Assembly: GCA_030616935.1 (NCBI GenBank)
Contig: JAUWWJ010000022.1
Span: 1 to 10,798, forward strand
Origin: Planctomycetaceae bacterium
GTDB taxonomy: Bacteria; Planctomycetota; Planctomycetia; Pirellulales; UBA1268
DNA: 10,798 nucleotides
Reading direction: 5' to 3'
Below are positions 1-7,045 of the stretch, in pieces (the stretch's first letter is position 1; the number at the start of each line of letters is the position of its first letter). A program made the translations under genes and the position numbers. Below the pieces are notes generated by a model that saw only the letters and a program-made list of their open reading frames with translations, ran no database searches and was not told the DNA's origin.

Positions 1-267
1 ATCGACATCTCTGACGCAGTGACTACGGGAGTCAGTGACGTTCTTCAACAGGGGAGTCATTACGACCGTGTGATCACTGTCTGTGATGAAACAAGCGCGG
101 AACGTTGCCCATCTTTTCCTGGACGAGTTACGCGAGAACATTGGAGCTTCCCAGACCCGTCAAAGGTAACAGGGAACCATGAAGAAAAGTTGGCAGAAAT
201 CCGAAAGATTCGTGATGCTATTCATCAACAAATATCCGACTGGTGTCGATTGTCCTGCTTGGCTTAA
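1..267 (+). CDS. arsC: Arsenate reductase, LMW-phosphatase type (ArsC), 3' part only
   Basis: This is the C-terminal 88 residues of a thioredoxin-coupled arsenate reductase of the low-molecular-weight tyrosine-phosphatase fold, which reduces arsenate to arsenite in the cytoplasm. The reading frame is open from base 1, so the N-terminal half with the P-loop and first catalytic cysteine lies outside the window. What is visible is the strand VITVCD, a second cysteine followed by P and FPG, then REHWSFPDPS and an EEKLAEIRKIRDAI helix, which together are typical of this family. The two resolving cysteines (residues 28 and 36 of the fragment) are eight apart. In the Bacillus subtilis enzyme they are seven apart, as I recall it. 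The stop is TAA at 265-267. No clear terminator follows, so some read-through into the glycine riboswitch region is possible. A related phosphatase without arsenate activity cannot be excluded, because the active-site loop is not visible. Confidence 0.75.
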   Translation: MDISDAVTTGVSDVLQQGSHYDRVITVCDETSAERCPSFPGRVTREHWSFPDPSKVTGNHEEKLAEIRKIRDAIHQQISDWCRLSCLA

Positions 268-300
268 CTCTTTTCAGGAACGCATCGAGGTTGGGATGTG

Positions 301-329
301 TTGCCGGCTCTCTCGACAGACCCTATGAT
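301..329 (+). promoter_or_regulatory. Sigma70-type promoter for the riboswitch-gcvP transcript
   Basis: A -35 box TTGCCG (301-306) and a -10 box TATGAT (324-329) are separated by exactly 17 nt. The expected transcription start is about 335-337, right where the first glycine aptamer begins, so the leader would start with the aptamer and carry almost no extra 5' sequence. An inverted repeat, GACCCT (319-324) with AGGGTC (334-339), straddles the -10 box and could be an operator. The promoter call rests on consensus match and position only. Confidence 0.6.
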
Positions 330-336
330 AGACAGG

Positions 337-502
337 GTCAGGAGAGAGTCGAAAGACCGCCGAAGGCTGAACGCTCAGGCAAAAGTACTGACATTTTGTA
401 ATTCTGTTGGAGAGTGACGACGCAAAAGGCGGCGTCCACCGAAGGGGCAAACCCCGAGCCGATGCTCACGGGTGAATCTCTCAGGTCCAAGGACAACAGG
501 GT
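337..502 (+). promoter_or_regulatory. Tandem (two-aptamer) glycine riboswitch
   Basis: Two glycine aptamers lie head to tail in front of gcvP. Aptamer I (about 337-393) shows GGAGAG (341-346), a GAAA-capped mini-hairpin (348-357), ACCGCCGAAGG (356-366), CTCAGGCAAAAG (374-385) and a short P1 of GTCA (337-340) with TGAC (389-392). Aptamer II (about 401-502) shows GGAGAG (409-414) pairing with CTCTC (478-482). Its other stems are GACGC/GCGTC (419-423/432-436), GGGG/CCCC (444-447/452-455) and GAGC/GCTC (456-459/464-467). It also has ACCGAAGGGGCAA (438-450) and TCAGGTCCAAGGAC (481-494). Its P1 pairs 401-408 with 495-502. The linker is only about 8 nt. These conserved blocks match the known glycine riboswitch class, which commonly activates the glycine cleavage system when glycine is plentiful. 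Aptamer I has a shorter P3 region than aptamer II. Confidence 0.93.
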
Positions 503-608
503 TCCCAGCATGGTTTCGGCCATACTGTTTCCTCTGGCGGATAAAATACAACGTCAGTTGCCACGGCACGTACAACATGCGTCGGCACAGTCAGGAAAGG
601 AACCTTGT
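496..608 (+). promoter_or_regulatory. Expression platform: SD-sequestering alternative helix of the glycine riboswitch
   Basis: The segment 496-505 (ACAGGGTTCC) can pair along ten contiguous positions with 599-608 (GGAACCTTGT), with one G-U wobble. The second strand holds the core of the gcvP Shine-Dalgarno sequence (AAAGGAA, 596-602) and ends at the base before the ATG at 609. The first strand is also the 3' side of aptamer II P1 (495-502), so the two pairings exclude each other. A local hairpin (559-565 with 580-587, one bulge) between the strands would bring them together. No stem followed by a U-run is seen, so translational rather than transcriptional control is inferred: glycine stabilises P1 and frees the SD. 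Confidence 0.65.
594..602 (+). promoter_or_regulatory. Ribosome binding site of gcvP
   Basis: GGAAAGGAA ends 6 nt before the ATG at 609 and is the only strong SD-like stretch upstream. It decides the start against the longer frame that begins at 414. Its GGAA at 599-602 is the part masked by the alternative riboswitch helix. Confidence 0.75.
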
Positions 609-3548
609 ATGTCTTCTGGCACAGCTTCACCACACACTCTTTCATCTGAATCTCACGCACCAGCGTGTAACAAAACGACTGCATCTGATGACAATCTCGA
701 ATTTGCAGGTCGACACATCGGCCTTTCACCAACCGATGAGCAGTTCATGCTTGAAGCCATCGGAGCAAAAAGTCGAGATGCGTTGATTGAAGAAATTGTG
801 CCAGCGAGCATCATGAGGCGAACGGTGATGGATTTACCATCGGCCGTCTCAGAGCAAGAAGCACTTGCTGAACTGAAGGCAGTCGCCCAGCAGAACAACG
901 TCTGCAAAAGTTTTTTGGGGCAGGGATACTACGGCACACATACTCCAGCAGTTATCCAAAGAAATGTTTTAGAGAATCCAGCTTGGTACACCGCTTACAC
1001 GCCGTATCAGGCCGAAATTTCTCAGGGCCGCATGGAAGCAGTGCTTGCATTTCAGACAATGATTTGTGACCTGTCTGGGATGCCGATAGCAAATGCTTCT
1101 CTCCTTGATGAAGCAACGGCTGCTGCCGAAGCGATGACGTTAGCTCACAGAATGCATAAAGGTCAGGAGTCTACTTTCATAGCTGACCGACGGTGCCATC
1201 CACAGACACTTGAAGTTCTGGCAACACGAGCTGAGCCGCTGGGTATTGATCTCATCATTGGTGATGTTGCGGACATGGTTGATGAGGAAACGTATTTTGG
1301 TGCCCTCGTACAGTACCCAACCACAGAAGGTGACGTACCGGATTGGCATGGCCTTGCAGATCGAGTTCACGAACACAAGGCACTTCTTTGTGTTGCTGCA
1401 GATCCTTTATCATTGACACTCCTCACACCACCAGGTGAATGGGGTGCAGATATTGTTGTGGGATCAACGCAACGCTTCGGTATGCCTATGGGCTGCGGAG
1501 GTCCGCATGCGGCCTACTTTGCCTGCCGCGACGCCTTCAAGAGGTCACTACCGGGACGACTTGTCGGTGTCAGCGTTGATCATTCCGGAAGGCCAGCATA
1601 TCGCCTGGCTTTGCAGACTCGAGAACAACACATCCGTCGCGAGAAAGCGACCTCAAACATTTGTACCGCACAGGTTCTACCTGCTGTCGTTGCGGCAATG
1701 TACGCTGTCTATCATGGCCCCGTGGGGCTCAAGAAAATTGCGAAGAGTATTGCAAAGAAAACCGCTCTTCTCGCAACCGGCCTGCAGAAGCTGGGTATAG
1801 CAATAACAAATCAACACGCCTTCGATACGCTGTGTCTCCAAACTGGTGAGGCAACCGATTCCTTTATAAAACGCGCGCAGGATGCCGGAATGAACCTCCG
1901 AAAGATTGATGCAAATCATATCGGAATCAGTCTTGATGAAACGACATGTGATGCTGACGTATGCACTCTGTGGGACGTTTTCACGCTACCGGAAAATTCT
2001 GCCGAAGACCTGAAAACATGTGAACCATCAACTCAGTCACTTCTTCCGGACACCTGCATTCGGAAAAGCGACTTCCTCACCCACTCTGTCTTTCATGCAC
2101 ATCGCAGTGAAACCCAGTTGCTCCGTTATCTTCGTGAATTAGCTGATCGTGACCTTGCACTCGACCGAACAATGATTCCATTGGGAAGTTGCACCATGAA
2201 GCTGAATGCAACCAGTGAAATGATTCCAATCAGTTGGCCCGAGTTCGCTGACATTCATCCTTTTGCACCATCTCACCAACTTCAGGGATATCAAATTCTC
2301 CAGGATCAGCTCTGCAAATGGCTGGGTGAAGCCACTGGATATGCAGGCATCAGCCTTCAGCCGAACGCTGGAAGCCAAGGAGAATACGCCGGACTCCTTG
2401 TCATTCGGGCCTGGCAACGTGCTCGCGGAGAAGGTCACCGAAATATCTGCCTGATTCCAGCATCAGCTCATGGAACAAATCCTGCAAGCGCACAGATGGC
2501 CGGCATGAAAGTTGTTGTCACCGGCTGTGACAACCAAGGAAATGTCGACCTTGTTGAACTTCAGGAAAAGTGTGAGCAGTTCACTGATCAGTTGGCTGCT
2601 GTGATGATTACGTACCCCAGCACTCATGGCGTCTTCGAATCTGAGATCAAGAATCTTTGTGACATTGTCCATGATCATGGTGGCCGGGTGTATATCGATG
2701 GTGCAAACATGAATGCATTAGTTGGAACCGCCGAACCCGGGCACTTTGGTGGTGATGTGAGTCATCTCAATCTTCACAAAACATTCTGTATTCCCCACGG
2801 TGGTGGAGGGCCCGGTGTTGGGCCAGTCTGTGTTGTTGAAGACCTCGTGCCTTTTCTGCCAGGCCACGAAACCAGTGGTATCCAAACCAGCGGTGGAGTT
2901 GGTGCAGTTTCTGCGGCACCTTTAGGAAATGCCGGGGTTCTCCCAATTAGTTGGATGTACTGTCGCATGATGGGCAGCTCAGGGTTGCGACACGCAACAG
3001 AAGCTGCAATTTTAGCGGCCAATTACGTCAGCGTGCGGCTTCGAGATCATTATCCCACGCTCTATACAGGGACACATGGACGCATTGCTCATGAATGCAT
3101 TCTGGATCTTCGATCACTGAAGGAAACAAGTGGCATCACTGCTGAAGATGTTGCCAAACGACTTATTGACTACGGATTCCATGCACCGACATTGAGTTTT
3201 CCAGTTCCTGGCACCCTGATGGTTGAACCAACAGAGAGTGAAGATCTTCATGAGCTTGATCGATTTATTGAAGCCATGATTGCAATTCGTGAAGAGATTC
3301 GGCACATCGAGGAAGGCACGTGGCCTCAAGACAATAACCCTGTCATTAATGCGCCACATACCGCTAGTTGTATTGCAGACCAGGACTGGACAAGGCCTTA
3401 TACTCGAGAGGAAGCAGTCTTTCCTGTCGCTGACTTAAAACGAAGAAAATACTGGCCTCCAGTCGGTCGAGTCGACAATGTGCATGGCGACAGGAATCTG
3501 TTTTGTAGTTGTGTTCCCGTCTCAGCCTGGCAGGACTCTGAGTCATAA
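609..3548 (+). CDS. gcvP: Glycine dehydrogenase (aminomethyl-transferring), single-chain P-protein
   Basis: This is the P-protein of the glycine cleavage system. It decarboxylates glycine with pyridoxal phosphate (PLP) and passes the aminomethyl group to the lipoyl arm of H-protein in the cytoplasm. At 979 residues it is the fused, homodimeric form. The N-terminal lobe (about residues 30-450) starts with FAGRHIGLS and contains [19 protein letters not shown]. The C-terminal lobe (about 520-979) has [27 protein letters not shown] and the PLP site [16 protein letters not shown], with the Schiff-base lysine at residue 724. The end, [18 protein letters not shown], is intact. I chose the ATG at 609 because AAAGGAA lies 6 nt upstream and family homology begins soon after. 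The open frame back to a GTG at 414 runs through aptamer II and should not be coding. Neither gcvT nor gcvH is adjacent, so those subunits must be encoded elsewhere. Expression is expected to rise with glycine. Confidence 0.97.
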   Translation: MSSGTASPHTLSSESHAPACNKTTASDDNLEFAGRHIGLSPTDEQFMLEAIGAKSRDALIEEIVPASIMRRTVMDLPSAVSEQEALAELKAVAQQNNVCKSFLGQGYYGTHTPAVIQRNVLENPAWYTAYTPYQAEISQGRMEAVLAFQTMICDLSGMPIANASLLDEATAAAEAMTLAHRMHKGQESTFIADRRCHPQTLEVLATRAEPLGIDLIIGDVADMVDEETYFGALVQYPTTEGDVPDWHGLADRVHEHKALLCVAADPLSLTLLTPPGEWGADIVVGSTQRFGMPMGCGGPHAAYFACRDAFKRSLPGRLVGVSVDHSGRPAYRLALQTREQHIRREKATSNICTAQVLPAVVAAMYAVYHGPVGLKKIAKSIAKKTALLATGLQKLGIAITNQHAFDTLCLQTGEATDSFIKRAQDAGMNLRKIDANHIGISLDETTCDADVCTLWDVFTLPENSAEDLKTCEPSTQSLLPDTCIRKSDFLTHSVFHAHRSETQLLRYLRELADRDLALDRTMIPLGSCTMKLNATSEMIPISWPEFADIHPFAPSHQLQGYQILQDQLCKWLGEATGYAGISLQPNAGSQGEYAGLLVIRAWQRARGEGHRNICLIPASAHGTNPASAQMAGMKVVVTGCDNQGNVDLVELQEKCEQFTDQLAAVMITYPSTHGVFESEIKNLCDIVHDHGGRVYIDGANMNALVGTAEPGHFGGDVSHLNLHKTFCIPHGGGGPGVGPVCVVEDLVPFLPGHETSGIQTSGGVGAVSAAPLGNAGVLPISWMYCRMMGSSGLRHATEAAILAANYVSVRLRDHYPTLYTGTHGRIAHECILDLRSLKETSGITAEDVAKRLIDYGFHAPTLSFPVPGTLMVEPTESEDLHELDRFIEAMIAIREEIRHIEEGTWPQDNNPVINAPHTASCIADQDWTRPYTREEAVFPVADLKRRKYWPPVGRVDNVHGDRNLFCSCVPVSAWQDSES

Positions 3549-3562
3549 GTCACGGTCAAAAA

Positions 3563-3730
3563 ATGTTTGATTCAACTTTTTTTGTTGGCTGGGGAACGCT
3601 TTCCCTTATCAATGCCGGCTTAGCGCAAGGAAAAGGCCGAAGTGGACTGGCATGGTGTCTCATCTCATTTCTTGTGGGGCCAATCGCTACGTTTTTAATT
3701 GTGATACTTAGTCGCGTTGAGAATGATTAG
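3563..3730 (+). CDS. Small single-pass or hairpin membrane protein, 55 aa
   Basis: This short gene starts with ATG 14 nt after the gcvP stop and ends with TAG. The product has a hydrophobic start (MFDSTFFVGWGTLSLINAGL), then a basic turn AQGKGRSG, a long hydrophobic stretch LAWCLISFLVGPIATFLIVIL (about residues 29-49), and a polar end RVEND. The pattern of a small residue-KGRS loop, an aromatic residue and a GP-containing helix resembles a loose family of small bacterial inner-membrane proteins of unknown role. I recognise the pattern but no function. No good SD is visible; the close spacing suggests co-transcription with gcvP and perhaps translational coupling, which would place it under glycine control. 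Its last 23 bases overlap the 3' end of the convergent permease gene. A chance ORF is possible, but the organised hydrophobicity argues against that. Confidence 0.6.
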   Translation: MFDSTFFVGWGTLSLINAGLAQGKGRSGLAWCLISFLVGPIATFLIVILSRVEND

Positions 3731-5093
3731 CGTGCGAGAGTGCTGAGGACCTCACGCACGGCCAGAGCACCACTGCCACGGCAACAATGGCAAGAATTCC
3801 GCCACACTGCCATGGATCATGCCATCCATACAGTACGGCGAAGAGAAGTGTCGCGGTGCAGTAAATCACCGCAGCAGCCAACACGGACCGTGATGGCTGT
3901 GTTGATTTATCAGGCTTATCGCGAGCCTGCGTCTTGGACAAGAAGAGCGTTCCTACAGTCATGGCTGAACACAACGAAAGTGTAACACCAAGAGAGCCCA
4001 GTAAATCTCGCAACGTTGTTAAATAAACAAGGATCAAGGCGAGACTTGTTTGAAGTACAACTGCCCTGCTTCGACCAGTCCGCCCTTGTAGCCATCCGGG
4101 CAAAAATCCATCGTCTGCCATTGCAGTTGCGACACGTGAACCGGCCATTGTCATTCCTGCTGCGGCAGACAGGGTCGAAAGAACAATGATGAATCGCATC
4201 CACCACTCAGCATTTTCGCCACCAAGAGCCGCAGCTGCAACCGCTGCAACCTGTGATTGACCAGCTAAATCAGCAACTGGTGCTGAACGAAGAAAAACAT
4301 CGTTGATCGCAAAATAGAGAAGCGTTGTAATCAACGTGCCCACAAGTAGAGCCAGTGGTACCGTTCGTCGGCTTACACGAGCCTCTGATGCAACATAAAT
4401 CGCTTCATTAAACCCTGTATAACTGAACATGACCCACACGACTGCCATTGCGAATCCACCGATAGTTGCACCTGCGAGCGGGATTTCTATTGGCTTTCCT
4501 GTGGCTTCCAGTGGCCAGCCAACAACTGAATACCCGAACACAATAAGACATAGAATTGTCAGAACTTTTAGGAAAACAATGGTGGTATTGATTCGTGCTG
4601 CAACCCGCCCTGCCTCGACATGGATCAGACAACAGAGAATGAGCACCACAGTCGCAATCGTCTGACTTGGCATCCATGCCGGCAACACCAGGATACCTTT
4701 GGCATACTCCTGACATGTCATTGCCGCAAAAGCTATCCCTCCACTGAACCCAGCTGTTAACGAAACAAGACCAGCAAGAAATCCACAAAATGGATGGAGC
4801 CAACGGGAAAGATAGAGATACTCTCCACCAGACTTTGGCAATCGACGTGCAAGGCCTCCATAGGCAACCGCACCACACAGAGCAACAAGGCCGCCAACGA
4901 ACCAGGCAGCCAGCACAAAATCTCGCGAGCCAAGCGACTCAAGTGCGAAGCCTGATGTCACAAAAACACCTGAGCCAATCATGCCCGTGATGACTAACGC
5001 CGTTAATGTCGTGAGACCAAAACCTTCTGCAGGCGAACTCTTGTTCGATGAAGAACTCATATTGCTATCAACCGAGCATGAACTTTTCATCAC
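3708..5093 (-). CDS. APC-superfamily amino acid permease
   Basis: This is an inner-membrane transporter for amino acids or related amines of the amino acid-polyamine-organocation superfamily. The product is 461 residues with about 12 hydrophobic segments, a normal size for the family. The first segment carries the unwound glycine motif GMIGSGVF (residues 37-44), which contacts the substrate backbone in this family. Segment 2 is followed by LARRLPKSGGEYLYL. Segment 6 contains FSYTGFNEAIYVASEA and is followed by RRTVPLAL, another family hallmark. Translation starts either at GTG 5093 or at the adjacent ATG 5090; a further in-frame ATG (residue 12) is possible. SD sequences are weak, so the start is uncertain by a few codons. 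The substrate cannot be read from sequence. The gene is convergent with gcvP, so a shared role with glycine is only a guess. It is divergent from the lactonase gene. Confidence 0.88.
   Translation of the reverse strand: MMKSSCSVDSNMSSSSNKSSPAEGFGLTTLTALVITGMIGSGVFVTSGFALESLGSRDFVLAAWFVGGLVALCGAVAYGGLARRLPKSGGEYLYLSRWLHPFCGFLAGLVSLTAGFSGGIAFAAMTCQEYAKGILVLPAWMPSQTIATVVLILCCLIHVEAGRVAARINTTIVFLKVLTILCLIVFGYSVVGWPLEATGKPIEIPLAGATIGGFAMAVVWVMFSYTGFNEAIYVASEARVSRRTVPLALLVGTLITTLLYFAINDVFLRSAPVADLAGQSQVAAVAAAALGGENAEWWMRFIIVLSTLSAAAGMTMAGSRVATAMADDGFLPGWLQGRTGRSRAVVLQTSLALILVYLTTLRDLLGSLGVTLSLCSAMTVGTLFLSKTQARDKPDKSTQPSRSVLAAAVIYCTATLLFAVLYGWHDPWQCGGILAIVAVAVVLWPCVRSSALSHANHSQRD
3731..3760 (+). terminator. 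Stem-loop just after the small membrane gene (terminator-like, no U-run)
   Basis: CGTGCG (3731-3736) pairs with CGCACG (3755-3760). The stem continues inward, after an A-A mismatch, as GAG (3738-3740) with CTC (3751-3753), giving nine pairs around a 10-nt loop. It begins at the base after the stop codon of the small gene and lies inside the 3' end of the permease gene. No T-tract follows on either strand, so it may protect or attenuate RNA ends rather than terminate transcription by itself. Confidence 0.35.
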
Positions 5094-5230
5094 GTTTCTT
5101 GATTACCTGGAACAAGGTGTTCTGTAAGAAAAAGATGCGCAGGCTTGATAAAACGTACAGAATCCAAGTTATTTGAGAGGATCTTCTGAGGCCTTCTAAA
5201 ACGACATGGTAGACTCTCAGTCTGAATTTT

Positions 5231-5247
5231 TTCTGTCATTGACAGAA
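5231..5247. promoter_or_regulatory. 17-bp perfect inverted repeat, candidate operator
   Basis: TTCTGTCA (5231-5238), one central T, then TGACAGAA (5240-5247) form perfect 8-bp arms. The site lies roughly mid-way in the 282-bp spacer between the divergent permease and lactonase genes. Its size and odd-base symmetry fit a dimeric helix-turn-helix regulator site. A TTGACA hexamer (5239-5244) lies inside it, but I see no convincing -10 at the right distance. No regulator gene is in the window. Confidence 0.4.
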
Positions 5248-5331
5248 TAGATTACACCAGTTTCAGAATCCATTCATACGACAGTCTAAGATTGGTGTGG
5301 AACACAGCCGATGAAGAATTCATTGATCGTT

Positions 5332-5343
5332 ACGTGATCACGT
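5332..5343. promoter_or_regulatory. 12-bp perfect palindrome upstream of the lactonase gene, candidate operator
   Basis: ACGTGATCACGT is self-complementary over all 12 bases and lies 33-44 nt before the GTG start of the SMP-30-like gene. In that position a bound repressor could block transcription or its early elongation. The remaining spacer (5094-5375) holds no ORF that I would support and no recognisable RNA. Confidence 0.4.
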
Positions 5344-5375
5344 GTCTGTTGACAAACTGCTTGGAGAAATGAACT

Positions 5376-6419
5376 GTGGCGAATAACGCACTGTACCAAC
5401 GCATATTCCTTCTTTACTTTCTTATTTCAATCATGACATCAATATTTGTAAGCCAAGCAGCAGCTGACAGGCTGCAAACTGTTGGAAGTGTTGAACGATT
5501 ACATCCAGATATTGACGCACTCATTTCACCCAACGCCACAATTGAAGTGCTTGCAGAGGGCTTCGAATGGTCAGAAGGCCCTGTCTGGATTGCAAACGGA
5601 GACGGGGGTCTTCCTTCTCAATCTTTATTATTTAGCGACATTCCAAATAATCGCATTCATTGCTGGAACACACAAAGTGGGCTCTCTGTTTTTCTTGAAC
5701 CCGCTGGATTTACGGGCCCGGCGAGTTACGGAAAAGAACGCGGAAGCAACGGTCTTGCACTCGATACAGAAGGCAGACTGCTCTGTTGCGAGCACGGTGA
5801 TCGAAGAATCAGTGTGCTTGAAAAAAATGGTGGCAAGCGAACGCTTGCTGACTCGTGGGACGGCAAGCGTTTTAACAGCCCCAACGACTTAGCCATTCAT
5901 GCCTCCGGGGCAATTTATTTCACAGATCCTCCATACGGACTTCCTGATGGATTTGATGATGCACGACGGGAAATAGACTTTTGTGGAGTCTTTCGGGTGC
6001 AGCCAACTGGCACCGTCGACCTCCTCTGTAAGACCATGACACGTCCAAATGGTATTGCATTTTCACCTGATCAGAAAAAACTGTACGTCGCACAGTCTGA
6101 TCCTGATGAGCCTATCTTGAAAGTATTCAATGTCGGTGACAACGGAATGCTCGATGCTGGAAAAACATTTTTCGATGCTAAGAATCTTTCAGCAAAGCGA
6201 AAAGGGAACCCTGATGGCTTGGCGGTTGATACGAAAGGAAACCTGTTTGCAACAGGTCCAGGTGGTGTCTTGGTCATAGCGGCAGATGGAACTCACCTTG
6301 GAACCATTCTCACCGGACAGAAAACGGCGAATTGCTGCTTTGGCGAAGACGGTCGCTCGTTATTCATAACAGCCGACATGCATCTTTGCCGCATACGACT
6401 CACAACCAGTGGTTGGTAA
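5376..6419 (+). CDS. Exported SMP-30/gluconolactonase-family protein
   Basis: This is a six-bladed beta-propeller hydrolase of the SMP-30/gluconolactonase/LRE family, 347 residues. Members hydrolyse sugar lactones or related esters using one divalent metal. All four metal-site positions can be matched: Glu67 in WSEGPVW, Asn170 in NSPNDL, Asn225 in RPNGIAFS and Asp280 in NPDGLAVD. Enzyme activity is therefore plausible. Residues 10-25 are hydrophobic and are followed by SQAAAD, a standard signal peptide with a likely cut near residue 30, so the mature protein is periplasmic or extracellular. The start is GTG 5376 with GGAG about 10 nt upstream; an ATG at 5369 in another frame stops after five codons. 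Two palindromes upstream suggest regulated expression. The substrate is unknown. Gluconolactone is only one possibility, and sugar-acid catabolism fits many planctomycete relatives. Confidence 0.88.
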   Translation: MANNALYQRIFLLYFLISIMTSIFVSQAAADRLQTVGSVERLHPDIDALISPNATIEVLAEGFEWSEGPVWIANGDGGLPSQSLLFSDIPNNRIHCWNTQSGLSVFLEPAGFTGPASYGKERGSNGLALDTEGRLLCCEHGDRRISVLEKNGGKRTLADSWDGKRFNSPNDLAIHASGAIYFTDPPYGLPDGFDDARREIDFCGVFRVQPTGTVDLLCKTMTRPNGIAFSPDQKKLYVAQSDPDEPILKVFNVGDNGMLDAGKTFFDAKNLSAKRKGNPDGLAVDTKGNLFATGPGGVLVIAADGTHLGTILTGQKTANCCFGEDGRSLFITADMHLCRIRLTTSGW

Positions 6420-6461
6420 ACAATTATATTTATTGTGAGACGATTTCTTGAGGCGGCGATC

Positions 6462-6836
6462 TTAGACTGTTGGCCACGCAAAAATCCGAAGCACGTTTCC
6501 ATCGGGGTCATTGGTCACAAGTTCTCGAAATCCCTCAGGATGAGTTTTCGGTTCAACAATATTTCCATCTGCTTCTCGAAGACGAATGTATGCAGCCTCC
6601 AAATCTGTTACCTCAAAGCCGAGACTCCAACGTCCACTGGCCTCACCGGCATTCTCCCGACTGAGGATTGCGACCCGCGTATCACCCGCCTCGAATAATG
6701 CATAGCCGTCATCAACAACACGGACCAAAACTCGAAGGCCGAGAATATTTCGGTACCAAAACACCATATTGTCCCACTGGGATGTCCGTACTTCGACGCT
6801 AAATAATGCCGGTCTGTGGTGGGCTCGAAGATCCAT
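6462..6836 (-). CDS. VOC-superfamily (glyoxalase/bleomycin-resistance-like) protein
   Basis: This is a 124-residue single-module vicinal oxygen chelate protein with two beta-alpha-beta-beta-beta halves. The first half runs through ALFSVEVRT, a FWYRNILGL helix and YALFEAGDTRVAIL; the second through WSLGFEVTDLEAAYIRL and ends NDPDGNVLRIFAWP. The fold call is firm. The canonical metal positions look replaced: Ser13 where His usually starts the first strand, Ala/Ile at 56-57, Ser71 for the second His, and Arg117 where DPDGN-x-I-E normally supplies Glu. It may therefore bind a ligand without metal, as some resistance or binding proteins of this superfamily do. The start is ATG 6834-6836; no clear SD is visible. 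It converges on the lactonase gene across 42 nt and is divergent from lysS. No specific substrate can be named. Confidence 0.85.
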   Translation of the reverse strand: MDLRAHHRPALFSVEVRTSQWDNMVFWYRNILGLRVLVRVVDDGYALFEAGDTRVAILSRENAGEASGRWSLGFEVTDLEAAYIRLREADGNIVEPKTHPEGFRELVTNDPDGNVLRIFAWPTV

Positions 6837-6882
6837 TATTATTGGTCACTCTGAGGTCTCAGGCTCGTCTCATGATCATCTT

Positions 6883-6888
6883 ATTATA
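6883..6888 (-). promoter_or_regulatory. Possible -10 box for the VOC gene
   Basis: On the minus strand a perfect TATAAT lies about 47 nt upstream of the VOC start codon, which gives a leader of about 40 nt. No good -35 hexamer is found at 16-18 nt, so the call is tentative. The rest of the 209-bp divergent spacer (6837-7045) shows only a small GGGT-TGT-ACCC hairpin and no convincing lysS promoter. Confidence 0.3.
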
Positions 6889-7045
6889 GGTCCGGGTTGT
6901 ACCCTGAATGCCCCGTATTCGACTAGAGTCCGGTTATGGCTTCTCTCTGGGATGGCTGCCCTTTCGAAATTTGTGAGAAAAGCAGACAATGATGTATTCC
7001 GTTGTTGGAAGTCCTTCGTATCCTCAGGAAACCTAGAACCGACAG

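Noticed and set aside
414..608. GTG at 414 as the gcvP start, adding 65 residues
   Set aside because: The segment is aptamer II plus the expression platform of the riboswitch. The ATG at 609 has a good SD and fits family length.
4408..4878. 156-codon open frame inside the permease gene on the same strand
   Set aside because: Its composition is Trp/Cys/Ser-rich and shadow-like. The permease frame is conserved throughout.
5349..5354. TTGACA as a -35 box for the lactonase gene
   Set aside because: The matching -10 would fall on the GTG start codon (5372-5377), leaving no transcript upstream of the gene, and no TATAAT-like hexamer is there.
5369..5386. Five-codon mini-ORF (ATG to TAA) overlapping the lactonase start
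   Set aside because: It is too short and has no distinct SD. It is most likely chance, although it shares the GGAG upstream.
6403..6436. CAACC-AGT-GGTTG and ACAAT/ATTGT hairpins as a terminator for the lactonase gene
   Set aside because: Both stems are five pairs at most, the first lies in coding sequence, and no T-tract follows.
6837..7045. tRNA, T-box or riboswitch ahead of lysS
   Set aside because: No cloverleaf, T-box core or other known leader motif could be traced; only a small GGGT/ACCC hairpin is present.
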